A stretch of DNA of 64,000 bases from Nostoc parmelioides FACHB-3921. GTDB lineage: Bacteria > Cyanobacteriota > Cyanobacteriia > Cyanobacteriales > Nostocaceae. Below are positions 17,606 through 26,584 of this stretch, one piece after another. The notes below the pieces were generated by a model. It saw only the letters and a program-made list of their open reading frames with translations. It ran no database searches and was not told where the DNA came from. The position numbers were made by a program, and so were the translations under genes. Where the stretch lies: assembly GCF_014696625.1 (NCBI RefSeq), contig NZ_JACJQL010000036.1, positions 1 to 64,000 of the forward strand. Reading direction: 5' to 3'. Position 1 is the stretch's first letter; every line of letters begins with the position of its first letter.

Positions 17606-17847
17606 GACGTATAATCATCAGAAAGTACAGCACCTCTAGACTCAATCACAAAGTGATCGCTATTGACGGATAGCTGTAGTGTGGTGCGAATTTCTCCTGC
17701 TTCTTTATCCAGACGTAGCCATATTGTATTTTGAGTGTTTGCTGCTAAAAATAGAATCTTCTTGACATCCCCTCTGGGTTGGAAAAAATCTAATTTATTA
17801 ACATTAAGAGAGAGTATATCTCTAATTTTGTTTAATTTTTGTATTTT
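17593..17847 (-). pseudogene. Fragment of a CHAT/caspase-like effector gene
   Basis: An open stretch without a start codon encodes ...GDVKKILFLAANTQNT, IWLRLDKEAGEIRTTL and DHFVIESRGAVLSDD before a stop. The pattern KKILxLAANPxxTxxLRLDxExxEI...FxxExRxAV is the opening of a widespread cyanobacterial CHAT-like domain, which would normally continue to an HFxGHG catalytic histidine. Here it stops after ~60 residues of that domain, preceded by a short Lys/Asn-rich stretch and an in-frame stop. Interpreted as a degraded remnant; family assignment is from memory of the motif. Confidence 0.55.
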
Positions 17848-18354
17848 CTAAGTTATATATAGTAATCTGTATTGATTGCTGTATCCTTTACAGTAGTTTA
17901 CCCATAATTACTTGCAGAGAGAAACAACAAGGAATACTCCACGAGAAAATAGATATAAGATTCTGACTGGGTTTTGGAAATATATGTAAGGTGGGCAATG
18001 CTGCCCATATCATAGTTTTGCTGGGCATTGTCCAGCCTTCGGAGAAGCAGATTTTTCAGCATAAGCACAAGTGATGGAACAAAAATCAAATCCGATTCCT
18101 ATATGTCCCTAATTTATTCAAAAATCACCTGAAAGTCAGATATATAGTGGCAAATATTACCTAGTTGTTGATAATGGGCTATATGCTAATAAGACAAGCA
18201 ATTAATGTTTCTCGTGTGTTCTGTGCCAAGTTGGCATTTAGTGTTTTTCCTAAAATGGCTAATTTGAATAAAACAGACAACTAAACACACACTGATCCTA
18301 GTTTATTTGCTTGAATAGCTATATTGAGAGACTTGTAATTCCATACTCTTGATT
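17848..18354. other. Intergenic region, about 510 bp
   Basis: AT-rich, with no supported gene. 17985-18050 contains a dispersed repeat (GGTGGGCAATGCTGCCCA palindrome and neighbours). The rest should include the promoter for the zinc-ribbon operon beginning at 18355. Confidence 0.5.
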
Positions 18355-18600
18355 ATGACCAGTAAGTTAATTGATGTTAGAGAATATACTGTTAGGGCGC
18401 ATAAGCGGCTAATTCACACTCGCGTTTTTAACTTTGTCTGTAAGGAGTGTAATGAGGCGACAAAACGCGAGACTTTTGGCCCTCGTCCTTTATATTGCGA
18501 GATATGTCGTCCACCACAAGCGCCGAAAAAGTCTCAGCAGCCGACTCGCAAAGCCAAGCCTCGTCCAACTATTTACAAAAGCGACATCGATTTGGGTTGA
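18355..18600 (+). CDS. Small zinc-ribbon protein
   Basis: 81 residues from the ATG at 18355; a TTG two codons upstream is in frame. Two CxxC knuckles, CKEC and CEIC, 22 residues apart, form a probable treble-clef or ribbon zinc site, within a basic protein whose tail is rich in Lys, Arg and Pro (PPQAPKKSQQPTRKAKPRP). Such proteins usually bind nucleic acid or ribosomes; no exact family is recognised. It lies 8 bp upstream of the 18609 gene, so the two are probably co-translated. Confidence 0.75.
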   Translation: MTSKLIDVREYTVRAHKRLIHTRVFNFVCKECNEATKRETFGPRPLYCEICRPPQAPKKSQQPTRKAKPRPTIYKSDIDLG

Positions 18601-18608
18601 TTTAAAGC

Positions 18609-19637
18609 ATGATAAATCCGCAATTGCAATTAGAGCCTCCTCCTCAAGATTTCGTCTCTCCATTGTTAGAATTACGAGACTATTATGCTCGTCTTGTAGA
18701 AGAGTACGAAACCTTATTTACACAAGCGCGATCGCAGCTGGATCATGTAGAAGCTTTATTATCTACTTGGTCTCCTAGTCTGGAAAAGAAAGAGCAACTA
18801 TCCATCGGTGATATCTCTCCAGATGTTTCTACCTCTTTCCCCAAAAAATCTCTACCATCTGCAACTAATGTGATTTCTCCCACTGAAGTTAACTTGGTGG
18901 AGTCTAAAGAAGTTGAGTCCCAAAACTCCGAAAGCTTGGAAATAGAGAGTTTTGTGACTACAGATGAAGATAACAACGAGTCTCCAGAACCCAGTTCTTC
19001 ACCAACCATAGAAATTACTCCAGAAACCATTAAGGGAACTGATATCCCGATGTTACCTGAGTATCAATCTCTCACTCGTATGGAAGCGATTAAAAAGCTA
19101 CTAGAAGAACATCTTGGCGCAGTATGTCATATAGATTTCATTGTGCGATCGCTTTATGGAGAGTTGGAGTCTTACATTTTTAGAGTAGTCAAAGGTAGAG
19201 TCCAATCATCTCTAACACAAGGTAGAGAAAGACAAGCTTGGTTTGGCATCCCTGACGAACCCGGATGTTACACTCTGGATTTAGGCTTGGTAAGTTCCAA
19301 CCGTACTCATACTTACGCCCAAAATGGCAGAAGCAAGAAGAAAAAACCTGTCATCATCCCCAAGACAAAAGTCATCCCCATGTTGGCACCTTTTGAAGGG
19401 CAGTTTTTAATTGATGCTTTGAGTGTTTTCTTCAAACAACATCCAGGTAAAGTTTTTAGCGTCGCTGATGTCATCTCTGGACTTTATGGAGAACTAGATG
19501 AAGAAGACACCAGAGAAGTTAAAGGCAAAGTCTTGAATGAACTCTCGCGGGGTTATCGTACAGGACGATTCGCTAGATTGCCTAATAAAGTCGGCTTCTA
19601 TACCTTGGATTTAAAATTAGCAGCTAAGTCGGGATAA
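18609..19637 (+). CDS. Hypothetical protein with two winged-helix-like repeats
   Basis: 342 residues. N-terminal ~45 residues form a coiled coil (LLELRDYYARLVEEYETLF), followed by a Ser/Glu-rich disordered linker (about 60-150). Two homologous ~70-residue units follow: one with SLYGELESYIFRVVKGRVQ and GCYTLDLGL, the other with GLYGELDEEDTREVKGKVL and GFYTLDLKL. A basic stretch KKKKPVIIPKTK lies between them. The pattern recalls HARE-HTH/winged-helix DNA-binding domains, an inference from motif spacing. With the upstream zinc ribbon this looks like a nucleic-acid-binding pair. Confidence 0.75.
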   Translation: MINPQLQLEPPPQDFVSPLLELRDYYARLVEEYETLFTQARSQLDHVEALLSTWSPSLEKKEQLSIGDISPDVSTSFPKKSLPSATNVISPTEVNLVESKEVESQNSESLEIESFVTTDEDNNESPEPSSSPTIEITPETIKGTDIPMLPEYQSLTRMEAIKKLLEEHLGAVCHIDFIVRSLYGELESYIFRVVKGRVQSSLTQGRERQAWFGIPDEPGCYTLDLGLVSSNRTHTYAQNGRSKKKKPVIIPKTKVIPMLAPFEGQFLIDALSVFFKQHPGKVFSVADVISGLYGELDEEDTREVKGKVLNELSRGYRTGRFARLPNKVGFYTLDLKLAAKSG

Positions 19638-19660
19638 TGGGTAATGGGTAATGGGGAGTG
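19635..19660. repeat. Short tandem repeat (TAATGGG)n
   Basis: Three near-perfect TAATGGG heptamers at the end of the 18609 gene; an STRR. Confidence 0.7.
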
Positions 19661-19693
19661 TAAATAGTCCTTCTCAACCTTTACACCCCATCC

Positions 19694-21196
19694 CTACACC
19701 CAGTCAAGACTCCGTTTAACTGCCTTTTGCCATGTCGCAAAATTGGCTGTGGCGTTTTGGCTTCCTTCTCCTGGCTCAAAAATGCGGTCTATCTGGCGTT
19801 GGTTAACTAATGCTGTGTAACTATCCCAAAATCCCACGGCTAAACCTGCGGCGAAGGCTGCACCTTGTACCGTTGTGTCGCGCATAGTTGGACGTTCTAC
19901 GGGAATACCTAAAACATCAGCTTGGAACTGCATGAGGAAATTGTTCTCACAAGCACCACCATCGACAATTAGGCGCTGCATGGGGTTACTACAAGACGCA
20001 TTGATGGCTTGTACTACTTCTAACACTTGATAGGCGATCGCTTCTAATACAGCCCTGACTAAATGCTGTGGTTGGACGCTGGCGGTAATGCCAAAAAAAG
20101 CTCCTCTAGCGTTCATATCCCAGTAGGGTGCGCCTAGTCCACTGAAAGCGGGGACAAAGTACACCCCACCGTTATCAGCTACTTGATTAGCCATTGTCTC
20201 TGTTTCGGCGGCCGTCTTAATTAGCTTGATGCCGTCACGTAACCATTGGATACAAGCACCACTAGTAAACATACTGCCTTCCAAAGCATAACCGATATTG
20301 ATATTTTCCTGGGAACTATTTTGCGTCCAGGCGATTGTAGAAATTAATTGATGTTGAGAACGAACAATATTAGAGCCAGTGTGAGCTACCAAAAAACTAC
20401 CAGTGCCATAAGTACATTTCATTAAACCGGGGCGATCGCAGCCATGACCAAACAAAGCTGCTTGTTGATCGCCTAAAATGGCTGTGATGGGGATAGCTAC
20501 ATCTAATAAGCTGGTATCTGTAACCCCGAATTTGCCCAAACTGGGTTGAATTTGCGGCAGAATATGGGCAGGAATTTGCAAAATCTCTAATAGTTGCTCA
20601 TCCCACTCACAAGTTTTCAGATTCATCAACATGGTGCGGCTAGCATTGCTGTGGTCGGTGGCGTGGACTTTTCCACCTGTTAATTTCCACAGTATCCAGG
20701 TATCAATTGTACCTGCCAAAACATTTTTTAAATCAACGCCTGTGGTGTAGTCTAATAACCATCGCAGTTTATTGGCCGAGAAATAAGCATCAACAACTAA
20801 ACCAGTGCGACTGTAAATTTCCTGAGCATAGCCTTTTTCCTGTAACTGATGACACAGGGGAGCCGTGCGGCGGTCTTGCCAAACAATGGCTTTATGTAAT
20901 GGTTTCCCCGTGGTTTTGTCCCACAGTAGGCAAGTTTCCCGTTGTACAGTCAAACCTATAGCCGCAATTTCACTAGGAGATATTTGTGCATTGGCGATGG
21001 CTGTTTTCATCACCCAGCAAGTATCCTGCCAGATTTCTTCCGCGTCATGCTCTAACCATCCTGGTTGGGGATAATGTTGTGTTAGTTCCTTATATGCTTG
21101 AGCAACTATTTTACCTGCATTGTTAAAGATAAATGCCCGGTTTCCAGTTGTTCCCAAGTCCAACGCTAGGATATAGCCGGAAGATGATGTCTGCAT
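19694..21196 (-). CDS. glpK: Glycerol kinase
   Basis: 500 residues, the usual GlpK length. It phosphorylates glycerol to sn-glycerol 3-phosphate with ATP in the cytosol. FGGY-kinase motifs are complete: ALDLGTTGNRAFIF phosphate-binding loop, TVQRETCLLWDKTTGKPLHKAIVWQDRRT, LGDQQAALFGHGC, TYGTGSFLVAHTG, ALEGSMFTSGACIQWLRDG, FSGLGAPYWDMNARGAFFG and VDGGACENNFLMQFQAD. No glycerol facilitator or dehydrogenase is adjacent. The start at 21196 gives a normal N terminus. Confidence 0.96.
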   Translation of the reverse strand: MQTSSSGYILALDLGTTGNRAFIFNNAGKIVAQAYKELTQHYPQPGWLEHDAEEIWQDTCWVMKTAIANAQISPSEIAAIGLTVQRETCLLWDKTTGKPLHKAIVWQDRRTAPLCHQLQEKGYAQEIYSRTGLVVDAYFSANKLRWLLDYTTGVDLKNVLAGTIDTWILWKLTGGKVHATDHSNASRTMLMNLKTCEWDEQLLEILQIPAHILPQIQPSLGKFGVTDTSLLDVAIPITAILGDQQAALFGHGCDRPGLMKCTYGTGSFLVAHTGSNIVRSQHQLISTIAWTQNSSQENINIGYALEGSMFTSGACIQWLRDGIKLIKTAAETETMANQVADNGGVYFVPAFSGLGAPYWDMNARGAFFGITASVQPQHLVRAVLEAIAYQVLEVVQAINASCSNPMQRLIVDGGACENNFLMQFQADVLGIPVERPTMRDTTVQGAAFAAGLAVGFWDSYTALVNQRQIDRIFEPGEGSQNATANFATWQKAVKRSLDWV

Positions 21197-21319
21197 AGGC
21201 TTTAGTTAAAAGGCGATCGCTCTACCTATCCTACAAATATTTGTGTCTCTCTACATATTCGGATAGTTTAGGCGATCGTCTTTCTGTTTCATCCCCGTGA
21301 GGGGAAGTGATTAAAAATG

Positions 21320-21688
21320 CTAAAACTGCCGCATATTTCTACTTACCGGGTCAAAACCTCTAGAAAATTTCGTAGTTTCGTCATAATAAGCGCCAGTTAA
21401 ATCTGCTCCATACAACTTAGTCAAATTAAGTTTAGCTCCCCGCAGATTTGCTTGATTCAGCTTCACGCCGCACAAATTAGCTCTGGTCAAATTAGCATTG
21501 GCTAAGTTGGCTTGACTCAAATCGGCTCCCCAGAGTTTAGCCTTCGCTAAGTTAGCGCCGCTTAAGTCTGCTCCCCATAAATTTATCCCAGGTAAGTAGA
21601 CTCCAATCAGCTTGGCTCTAATTAGGTTTGCGGCGGGAAAATATCTTTCTCCTGCTGCATAACGGCGTTTGATTGCTTCAGCATCCAT
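21320..21688 (-). CDS. Short pentapeptide-repeat protein
   Basis: 122 residues. About 16 consecutive A(D/N)LxX pentapeptides (LWGADLSGANLAKAKL, LCGVKLNQANLRGAKL) follow a 25-residue lead (MDAEAIKRRYAAGERYFPAANL), predicting a right-handed quadrilateral beta-helix of about four coils. The function of such short cyanobacterial members is unknown. It overlaps the upstream gene by 11 bp, so the two are translationally coupled. Confidence 0.85.
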   Translation of the reverse strand: MDAEAIKRRYAAGERYFPAANLIRAKLIGVYLPGINLWGADLSGANLAKAKLWGADLSQANLANANLTRANLCGVKLNQANLRGAKLNLTKLYGADLTGAYYDETTKFSRGFDPVSRNMRQF

Positions 21689-21992
21689 GAATTGTATTTA
21701 CCTTCTTGAGTAAGAAAGAAGTTATCTGTTCCCATTCCTGATTCAACTCCCCAACAAACTCTGGCTGACTGCTGCGTTGATACCAATAATGAGCATTATT
21801 TAAATCGCCTTCTTTGCGATGTAAGTACCCATGCACCCAAGCACTATCAACATCACTGGCGTTTTGTACAATCTCATGAGCTTGGTTCCAATCACCTTGT
21901 CTGTCATACCACAGAGCTTGCAGCGCCTTCGGTAGGGTTTGAGGACATGAGCGCTGTTTTTCCATCAATCGCAGAAATTCTTCTGTATTCAT
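21678..21992 (-). CDS. Hypothetical protein with TPR-like helices
   Basis: 104 residues from the ATG at 21992; a GTG three codons upstream is also in frame. Helical and soluble, with repeat-like pieces LWYDRQGDWNQAHEIVQ and HGYLHRKEGDLNNAHYWYQR, each resembling one half of a TPR/Sel1 unit. Similar unnamed proteins are common in cyanobacteria. Its 3' end overlaps the pentapeptide-repeat gene by 11 bp, which suggests coordinated expression. Confidence 0.75.
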   Translation of the reverse strand: MNTEEFLRLMEKQRSCPQTLPKALQALWYDRQGDWNQAHEIVQNASDVDSAWVHGYLHRKEGDLNNAHYWYQRSSQPEFVGELNQEWEQITSFLLKKVNTIHGC

Positions 21993-22136
21993 AATCGCCA
22001 CCCAGCAATTATCAGACCTCTATTTCCAAGATACCCTGTAGATTGCTAGTGTGGAGAGATGAAGAGAACACCAAAAATAACAATTCAAAATTCAAAATTA
22101 AATTTATTCAGGTGGGCATTACCCACCCTACGGGTT

Positions 22137-22159
22137 ACCAATTACCCATTACCCATTAC
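22137..22159. repeat. Short tandem repeat (ATTACCC)n
   Basis: Three ATTACCC heptamers abutting the stop codon of the minus-strand gene at 22160. Confidence 0.7.
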
Positions 22160-22729
22160 CTAAATCTTACCTAGTTGCTCCCTACCTTTAACTTCCCGAT
22201 TTCCTTTGGGAACAATTTCAAATTCAAAATTACCGACGAGATGGTCATCGACATAGACATATATTATATGTTTACCAGGAGGATCACCTGGTGCGATCGT
22301 CCAAAAGTTTTCAATCACTCCATCCTTTGGTAACTGGGTGCGTTTGGTGACAGCTTCTGTACCATCTGCTGATAATGTAAAATTTTCACCGTTATCTGTA
22401 GCCCAAGTTTCTGGGGGTTTTGGCAAGCGCAGAACTTCGCGCCATGTCACTTGACCTTTAACGTCTTGAATTTGAATCCGCCAACCGTATTTACTACCCT
22501 CCACTAGGGGAACTCTGATTGTTGGGGTGAAATTAAATTTCCCTTCAGCGTCACGGACTGCTACACCAAACTCAGCTTTATTGATATTTATCGGTTGAGT
22601 TTTGTTTGGCTGCAACTGAGGAGTTGACTGAGAAAGTGTCATAGCATTGTTGGCTAAAGCTGGGGTATGAATAAACCCAGTCGTCAGCAAAGAAGAAGTT
22701 AGTACAACTGTCGCAGCCAAAATTCTCAT
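22160..22729 (-). CDS. Secreted hypothetical protein
   Basis: 189 residues from the ATG at 22729; a TTG at 22738 is in frame. Cleavable signal peptide (ILAATVVLTSSLLTTGF, ending ALANN). The mature part looks all-beta: FGVAVRDAEGKFNFTPT, YGWRIQIQDVKGQVTWREVL, GKHIIYVYVDDHLVGNFEF, like an immunoglobulin or C2-type sandwich that builds on a cell-surface or periplasmic ligand. No family name recognised and the neighbours give no role. Confidence 0.75.
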   Translation of the reverse strand: MRILAATVVLTSSLLTTGFIHTPALANNAMTLSQSTPQLQPNKTQPININKAEFGVAVRDAEGKFNFTPTIRVPLVEGSKYGWRIQIQDVKGQVTWREVLRLPKPPETWATDNGENFTLSADGTEAVTKRTQLPKDGVIENFWTIAPGDPPGKHIIYVYVDDHLVGNFEFEIVPKGNREVKGREQLGKI

Positions 22730-23028
22730 TCTTATCAATTTTTTGGTCAGTTACTAGTACATATTCAACTACTTTTTGTGCATCTCCGGTAGGGGTGATG
22801 CGGGATTTTTTTTGGTAACACATTTAGCCGCAAGATAGTCACACTTAATAGATATTAATTGTTGTACTTAATTTGTGTTGAAAAGAGTCTTTTAATTGTA
22901 GCGATCGCTACTCTATAGGCTTTGGGTTTTATCTCTTTAAACTTATTAGCCGTTACCAAAAATTTTTCCCTAAAACTATAATTATTGAGTATGATTTAAT
23001 TTCCTGTTGCCGGAAAATTATAAGTTTA

Positions 23029-23490
23029 ATGGAAAATTCATCATTGAATCATGTTATTATGACAAAATTTACCCTATTTGCAATGATTGTAGTGAGTGTG
23101 ATGAGCTACGTTCCATCAGAGGTGATGGGCGAAATCCCACCAGTGATCGCACTACCCCAAAGTGGTAATATTAACCAGGAGAATTTGCCAGAAACTATCA
23201 TTGAACGCCATGAGGCTGCTGCTTTAACCACAGAACCTGTGACAATTAATAGTCAGTGGAATAGTGTCACAACACAACCTCAAAATTTTCAAGGAACTTC
23301 TATTCCCCTAGAACAGAAAAAAGGATGTGAAAGTCTCAGTCCGTTTGATTTACTCAATAATCCAGATGCTCTTTTTAAAGAATGTGTCAATCCCGCAGAT
23401 AATCGCACACCACAACGTGTTGAGCCAGTGGAGTATTTAAAAGTCCCTGGACTTGATTCTGGTGTGAAGGTAAATGTTACTAAATTTTAA
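23029..23490 (+). CDS. Small secreted hypothetical protein
   Basis: 153 residues from 23029; Met11 at 23059 gives a more compact signal peptide (MTKFTLFAMIVVSVMSYV) and may be the true start. The mature part is low in recognisable motifs, with two cysteines (GCESLSPFDLLNNPDALFKEC) that could form a disulfide in the periplasm. Its 3' end overlaps the convergent YdcF-like gene by 11 bp. Family not recognised. Confidence 0.6.
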   Translation: MENSSLNHVIMTKFTLFAMIVVSVMSYVPSEVMGEIPPVIALPQSGNINQENLPETIIERHEAAALTTEPVTINSQWNSVTTQPQNFQGTSIPLEQKKGCESLSPFDLLNNPDALFKECVNPADNRTPQRVEPVEYLKVPGLDSGVKVNVTKF

Positions 23491-24085
23491 ATACAAGGTA
23501 AATAAAATAAAAATAAGTTTCTCGTATTAAAAATTCCATTTGGCTGTTAAAACTGCGATAGCGAGTGGTAGGCGTAGGCGAAGGATAAGCATCAATTCCC
23601 AAATTTCTTGCCATTAACACGGCTCGTTTTAGGTGCAATGGATCACTGATAATCAAAAATTTGGTAGATTTTTCATTAGTACCTACCACTTCTATGGCAT
23701 TTTTAAGATTTTGGTAAGTTGTCCGAGACTGAGTTTCTATTAAGATGTCGGTTGCTTTTACTCCTCTAGCTATGGCGTAATCCTTGCCAACAATAGCTTC
23801 AGCCAGTTCGTTAACTTCTCCCACTCCACCAGTAAAAATAATCTTACTAATAGCCCCATTTTTATATAGATTAATGGCATGGTTAATTCGTTCTCGAAAA
23901 ACAGGTGATGCTTCTTTTCCCCAAACTGCTGCACCTAGAACTATTGCTGCATCTGCTTTGTTATTGTAACTATTGCTTCCATAGGAATAGATACTAATTG
24001 CTGTAGATGAAATAGCAAATAATAGTGCAGATATAATAGTAATTAATATCCAGAAAATCCATTTTTTAGGAACATTCTTGAGCAT
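23480..24085 (-). CDS. YdcF/SanA-like DUF218 protein
   Basis: 201 residues. One N-terminal membrane helix (FWILITIISALLFAISSTAIS), then a DUF218 alpha/beta domain: AAIVLGAAVWG, ERINHAINLYKNGAISKIIFTGG, ETQSRTTYQNLKNAIEV and FLIISDPLHLKRAVLMA. The family includes SanA and ElyC of enterics, involved in envelope integrity. It is probably anchored in the inner membrane with the domain in the periplasm. Confidence 0.85.
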   Translation of the reverse strand: MLKNVPKKWIFWILITIISALLFAISSTAISIYSYGSNSYNNKADAAIVLGAAVWGKEASPVFRERINHAINLYKNGAISKIIFTGGVGEVNELAEAIVGKDYAIARGVKATDILIETQSRTTYQNLKNAIEVVGTNEKSTKFLIISDPLHLKRAVLMARNLGIDAYPSPTPTTRYRSFNSQMEFLIRETYFYFIYLVFKI

Positions 24086-24838
24086 AAAATTGGTGATATC
24101 AAGGGTTGAACGTTAGCAACGCAGTATCCAAAATTTTCGGTGCGTTGGGACTAATGCTCATAACGCACCCTAATGGATTGACCAGCCTAATCCATCATTT
24201 TAGCCTTGTCACGCCGCTACCTTTTTCCTGAACTGAACCGTATTAGCATATATAGCTTTCTCTATGTCCCGCAAGTATGGGACATTTTTTTGTGGTTGAA
24301 AGTTCCTTACACCTGACTTTTGAAGTCAGACATAATTATTCTTTCCATAATAATATTTATTTGGATGTACTTACTTTGGACATCTCGGAATTGCTCAAGA
24401 GCCTACAACTATCTAAAGTATGAGAAAATATCTGGAAAATATGACCTTTAGCTAGTTATTAAAACGGGTTAAGGTCTGTAACAATTCTCTTTATAAGACT
24501 AATAACCTTTGCAGTTCTAATATTACTAGATGTTGATCATGAATGGACATTCCCGACTCCAGACCCTTCTATAATCATGGGCATGGCATCTCCTAGCTAC
24601 ATATCTTTCTATCTAATAACTCTCTACCTTACACATAATGGTATGGATTCTAGTTTAGAAGATGAAAACTATGTTGTTAGCAAAATTGATGCTTGTGAGG
24701 AAAAATATATTCATCATTTTGGTATTTTCTGCACCAAAAATAATGTCTAGGCTTTTATCGAATCAACCATACAAGCAGTTGTCTCCCATAGTCAATTGAT
24801 GTGTTTTTGTAATTTATTTAATTTTGGAGGAATTTTTC
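24086..24838. other. Intergenic region, 750 bp
   Basis: Starts with an inverted repeat (GGTGCGTT at 24139-24146, AACGCACC at 24162-24169) and a terminator-like hairpin (24265-24291). No open frame with coding character; AT-rich towards the SLH-FAS1 gene, whose promoter it should contain. A small RNA is possible (see the terminator entry). Confidence 0.5.
24265..24291 (+). terminator. Terminator-like hairpin without an upstream gene
   Basis: TGTCCC (24265-24270) pairs with GGGACA (24279-24284), followed by seven T. The stem is short, but the arrangement is that of a rho-independent terminator on the plus strand. The nearest plus-strand gene ends at 23490 and is covered by a convergent gene, so this may end a non-coding transcript. 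Confidence 0.4.
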
Positions 24839-26515
24839 ATGTTTAGTTCGGTTCGACGGTCATTAGCCTACACAACTTTGCTGGCTTTGGGGATGACAGC
24901 TATAACAATAAATCCCTTAATAGTTTCTAAACCAGCTTCAGCACAAACACCCGTTCCTACAGAAGCTCCTTCTACTACAAGTTCCAACTTTTCTGATGTC
25001 AGTTCAGATTACTGGGCGCAACCATTTATTCAAGCTTTAGCGCAAAGAAATATCATTGCTGGTTTTCCCGATGGTACTTTTAGACCAAATCAAGCAGTAA
25101 GTCGCGCTGAATTTGCCACATTAATTCAGAAAGCCTTTAATCAGCAACCAGTTCGACAATTAGGTGCATCCGGATTTACAGATGTACCTGCGAATTTCTG
25201 GGCATCGCAAGCAATTCGGGAAGCTTACGAAACGGGATTTCTCTCCGGCTATCCAGGGAATGTGTTTCGCCCCAATCAACAAATTCCTAGAGTACAGGCG
25301 ATCGTTGCTTTAAGCAGTGGTTTAAACTTAACTACAACTGAGACTGCATCAGGTGTTCTTAGTAATAACTATGCAGATGCTTCGGCAATTCCTGACTATG
25401 CTGTCAACGGCGTAGCCGCAGCCACACAAAGCAACATAGTTGTTAACTACCCAAATGTGAGAGAACTGAATCCTTCCACATCTCTTACCCGTGGGGAAGC
25501 AGCAGCATTTTTGTATCAAGCTTTAGTTCGACAAGGACAAGTACAACCTCTACCTAGCAATGTTGCAGCTGCTAACTACATAGTAGGTGGGACTGGTACA
25601 ACAGGAGGTACACAAGGTTCCAATAATATTGTTGCTTTGGCAGCAGCAAGTAATTCTTTTAGTACCTTAACTTCTTTATTGAAGACAGCAGGTTTAACAG
25701 ATATTCTAGAGCAACCGGGGCCTTACACAGTCTTTGCTCCTACCAATGAAGCATTTGCGGCGTTACCTGCGGGTACTTTAGAACAACTGCAACAACCACA
25801 GAACAGAGAGTTGTTGGTGAGAATTTTGCGCTATCATGTGGTTCCTGGTCAATTAACTGCTAACCAACTCTCTTCTGGACAACTGACAACTGCTAGCGAT
25901 GCGCCAGTCAATGTGAGAGTTGACACAGCCAATAATCAAATTGCTGTTAATGAGGCGAGAGTTGTTCAAGCAAATATTCAAGCTAGCAATGGCGTTATCC
26001 ATGCTATTAACGAAGTCCTGATTCCACCTAATCTAACTGGTCAGCAGCCACAAGAAGGAACCCCTCAAGCACAAAATCCGGGTGCTGTAACTCCAGGTAG
26101 AGCTACCCGTGGCGGTTCTAGTTATATAGGGGTTGCTGGTAACATTGGTTTAGGTGGTGATACAGCTCTCAGCGATAGCAACTTTGCAGTTATCAGTAAA
26201 GTTGGTTTGACACGCAATCTATCAGTCCGACCATCGGCTGTTTTTGGTGATGATACTGTATTTCTAGTGCCGTTGACCTTGGATTTCACCCCCCGCGCAG
26301 TAGAGCCTGGTGTTGTGCAACCATTCGCCGTATCACCTTATGTTGGCGCTGGTGTAGCAATTGAAGCTAGTGGCGATACTGATATTGGTTTACTGTTAAC
26401 TGGTGGTGTTGATATTCCTTTAGGACAGAGATTTACCATTAATGGTGCTGTTAATGCAGCTTTTGTAGATGAGACTGATGTTGGTTTGCTATTAGGTATT
26501 GGCTACAATTTCTAG
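24839..26515 (+). CDS. SLH - fasciclin - beta-barrel surface protein
   Basis: 558 residues; the ATG at 24839 has a GGAGG site eight bases upstream. Signal peptide ending SKPASAQ. Three SLH-type repeats (about 50-230; FSDVSSDYWAQPFIQALAQ, GFPDGTFRPNQAVSRAEFA), then a FAS1 domain (about 262-395; FAPTNEAFAALPAG, YHVVPGQLTANQL, ASNGVIHAINEVLIPP), then a Gly-rich linker and a C-terminal region of alternating beta strands ending in Phe (LLLGIGYNF), as in outer-membrane barrels. SLH domains bind cell-wall polymer; FAS1 domains mediate adhesion. It probably links peptidoglycan and outer membrane (inference). Confidence 0.85.
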   Translation: MFSSVRRSLAYTTLLALGMTAITINPLIVSKPASAQTPVPTEAPSTTSSNFSDVSSDYWAQPFIQALAQRNIIAGFPDGTFRPNQAVSRAEFATLIQKAFNQQPVRQLGASGFTDVPANFWASQAIREAYETGFLSGYPGNVFRPNQQIPRVQAIVALSSGLNLTTTETASGVLSNNYADASAIPDYAVNGVAAATQSNIVVNYPNVRELNPSTSLTRGEAAAFLYQALVRQGQVQPLPSNVAAANYIVGGTGTTGGTQGSNNIVALAAASNSFSTLTSLLKTAGLTDILEQPGPYTVFAPTNEAFAALPAGTLEQLQQPQNRELLVRILRYHVVPGQLTANQLSSGQLTTASDAPVNVRVDTANNQIAVNEARVVQANIQASNGVIHAINEVLIPPNLTGQQPQEGTPQAQNPGAVTPGRATRGGSSYIGVAGNIGLGGDTALSDSNFAVISKVGLTRNLSVRPSAVFGDDTVFLVPLTLDFTPRAVEPGVVQPFAVSPYVGAGVAIEASGDTDIGLLLTGGVDIPLGQRFTINGAVNAAFVDETDVGLLLGIGYNF

Positions 26516-26537
26516 GTGACAGAATAATAGCGAAACT

Positions 26538-26570
26538 AGAACCTCGACTTCTTGAAGAAGTCGGGGTTCT
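26538..26570. terminator. Bidirectional hairpin between convergent genes
   Basis: AGAACCTCGACTTCTT pairs with AAGAAGTCGGGGTTCT (one mismatch-like G-T position). It sits between the SLH-FAS1 gene and the convergent CHAT gene and could serve both directions. No clear U tract. Confidence 0.55.
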
Positions 26571-26584
26571 CAAATCTTGATACT

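Noticed and set aside
18434..18778. 114-codon ORF overlapping the zinc-ribbon and 342-residue genes
   Set aside because: Different frame from two genes with clear motifs and tight spacing.
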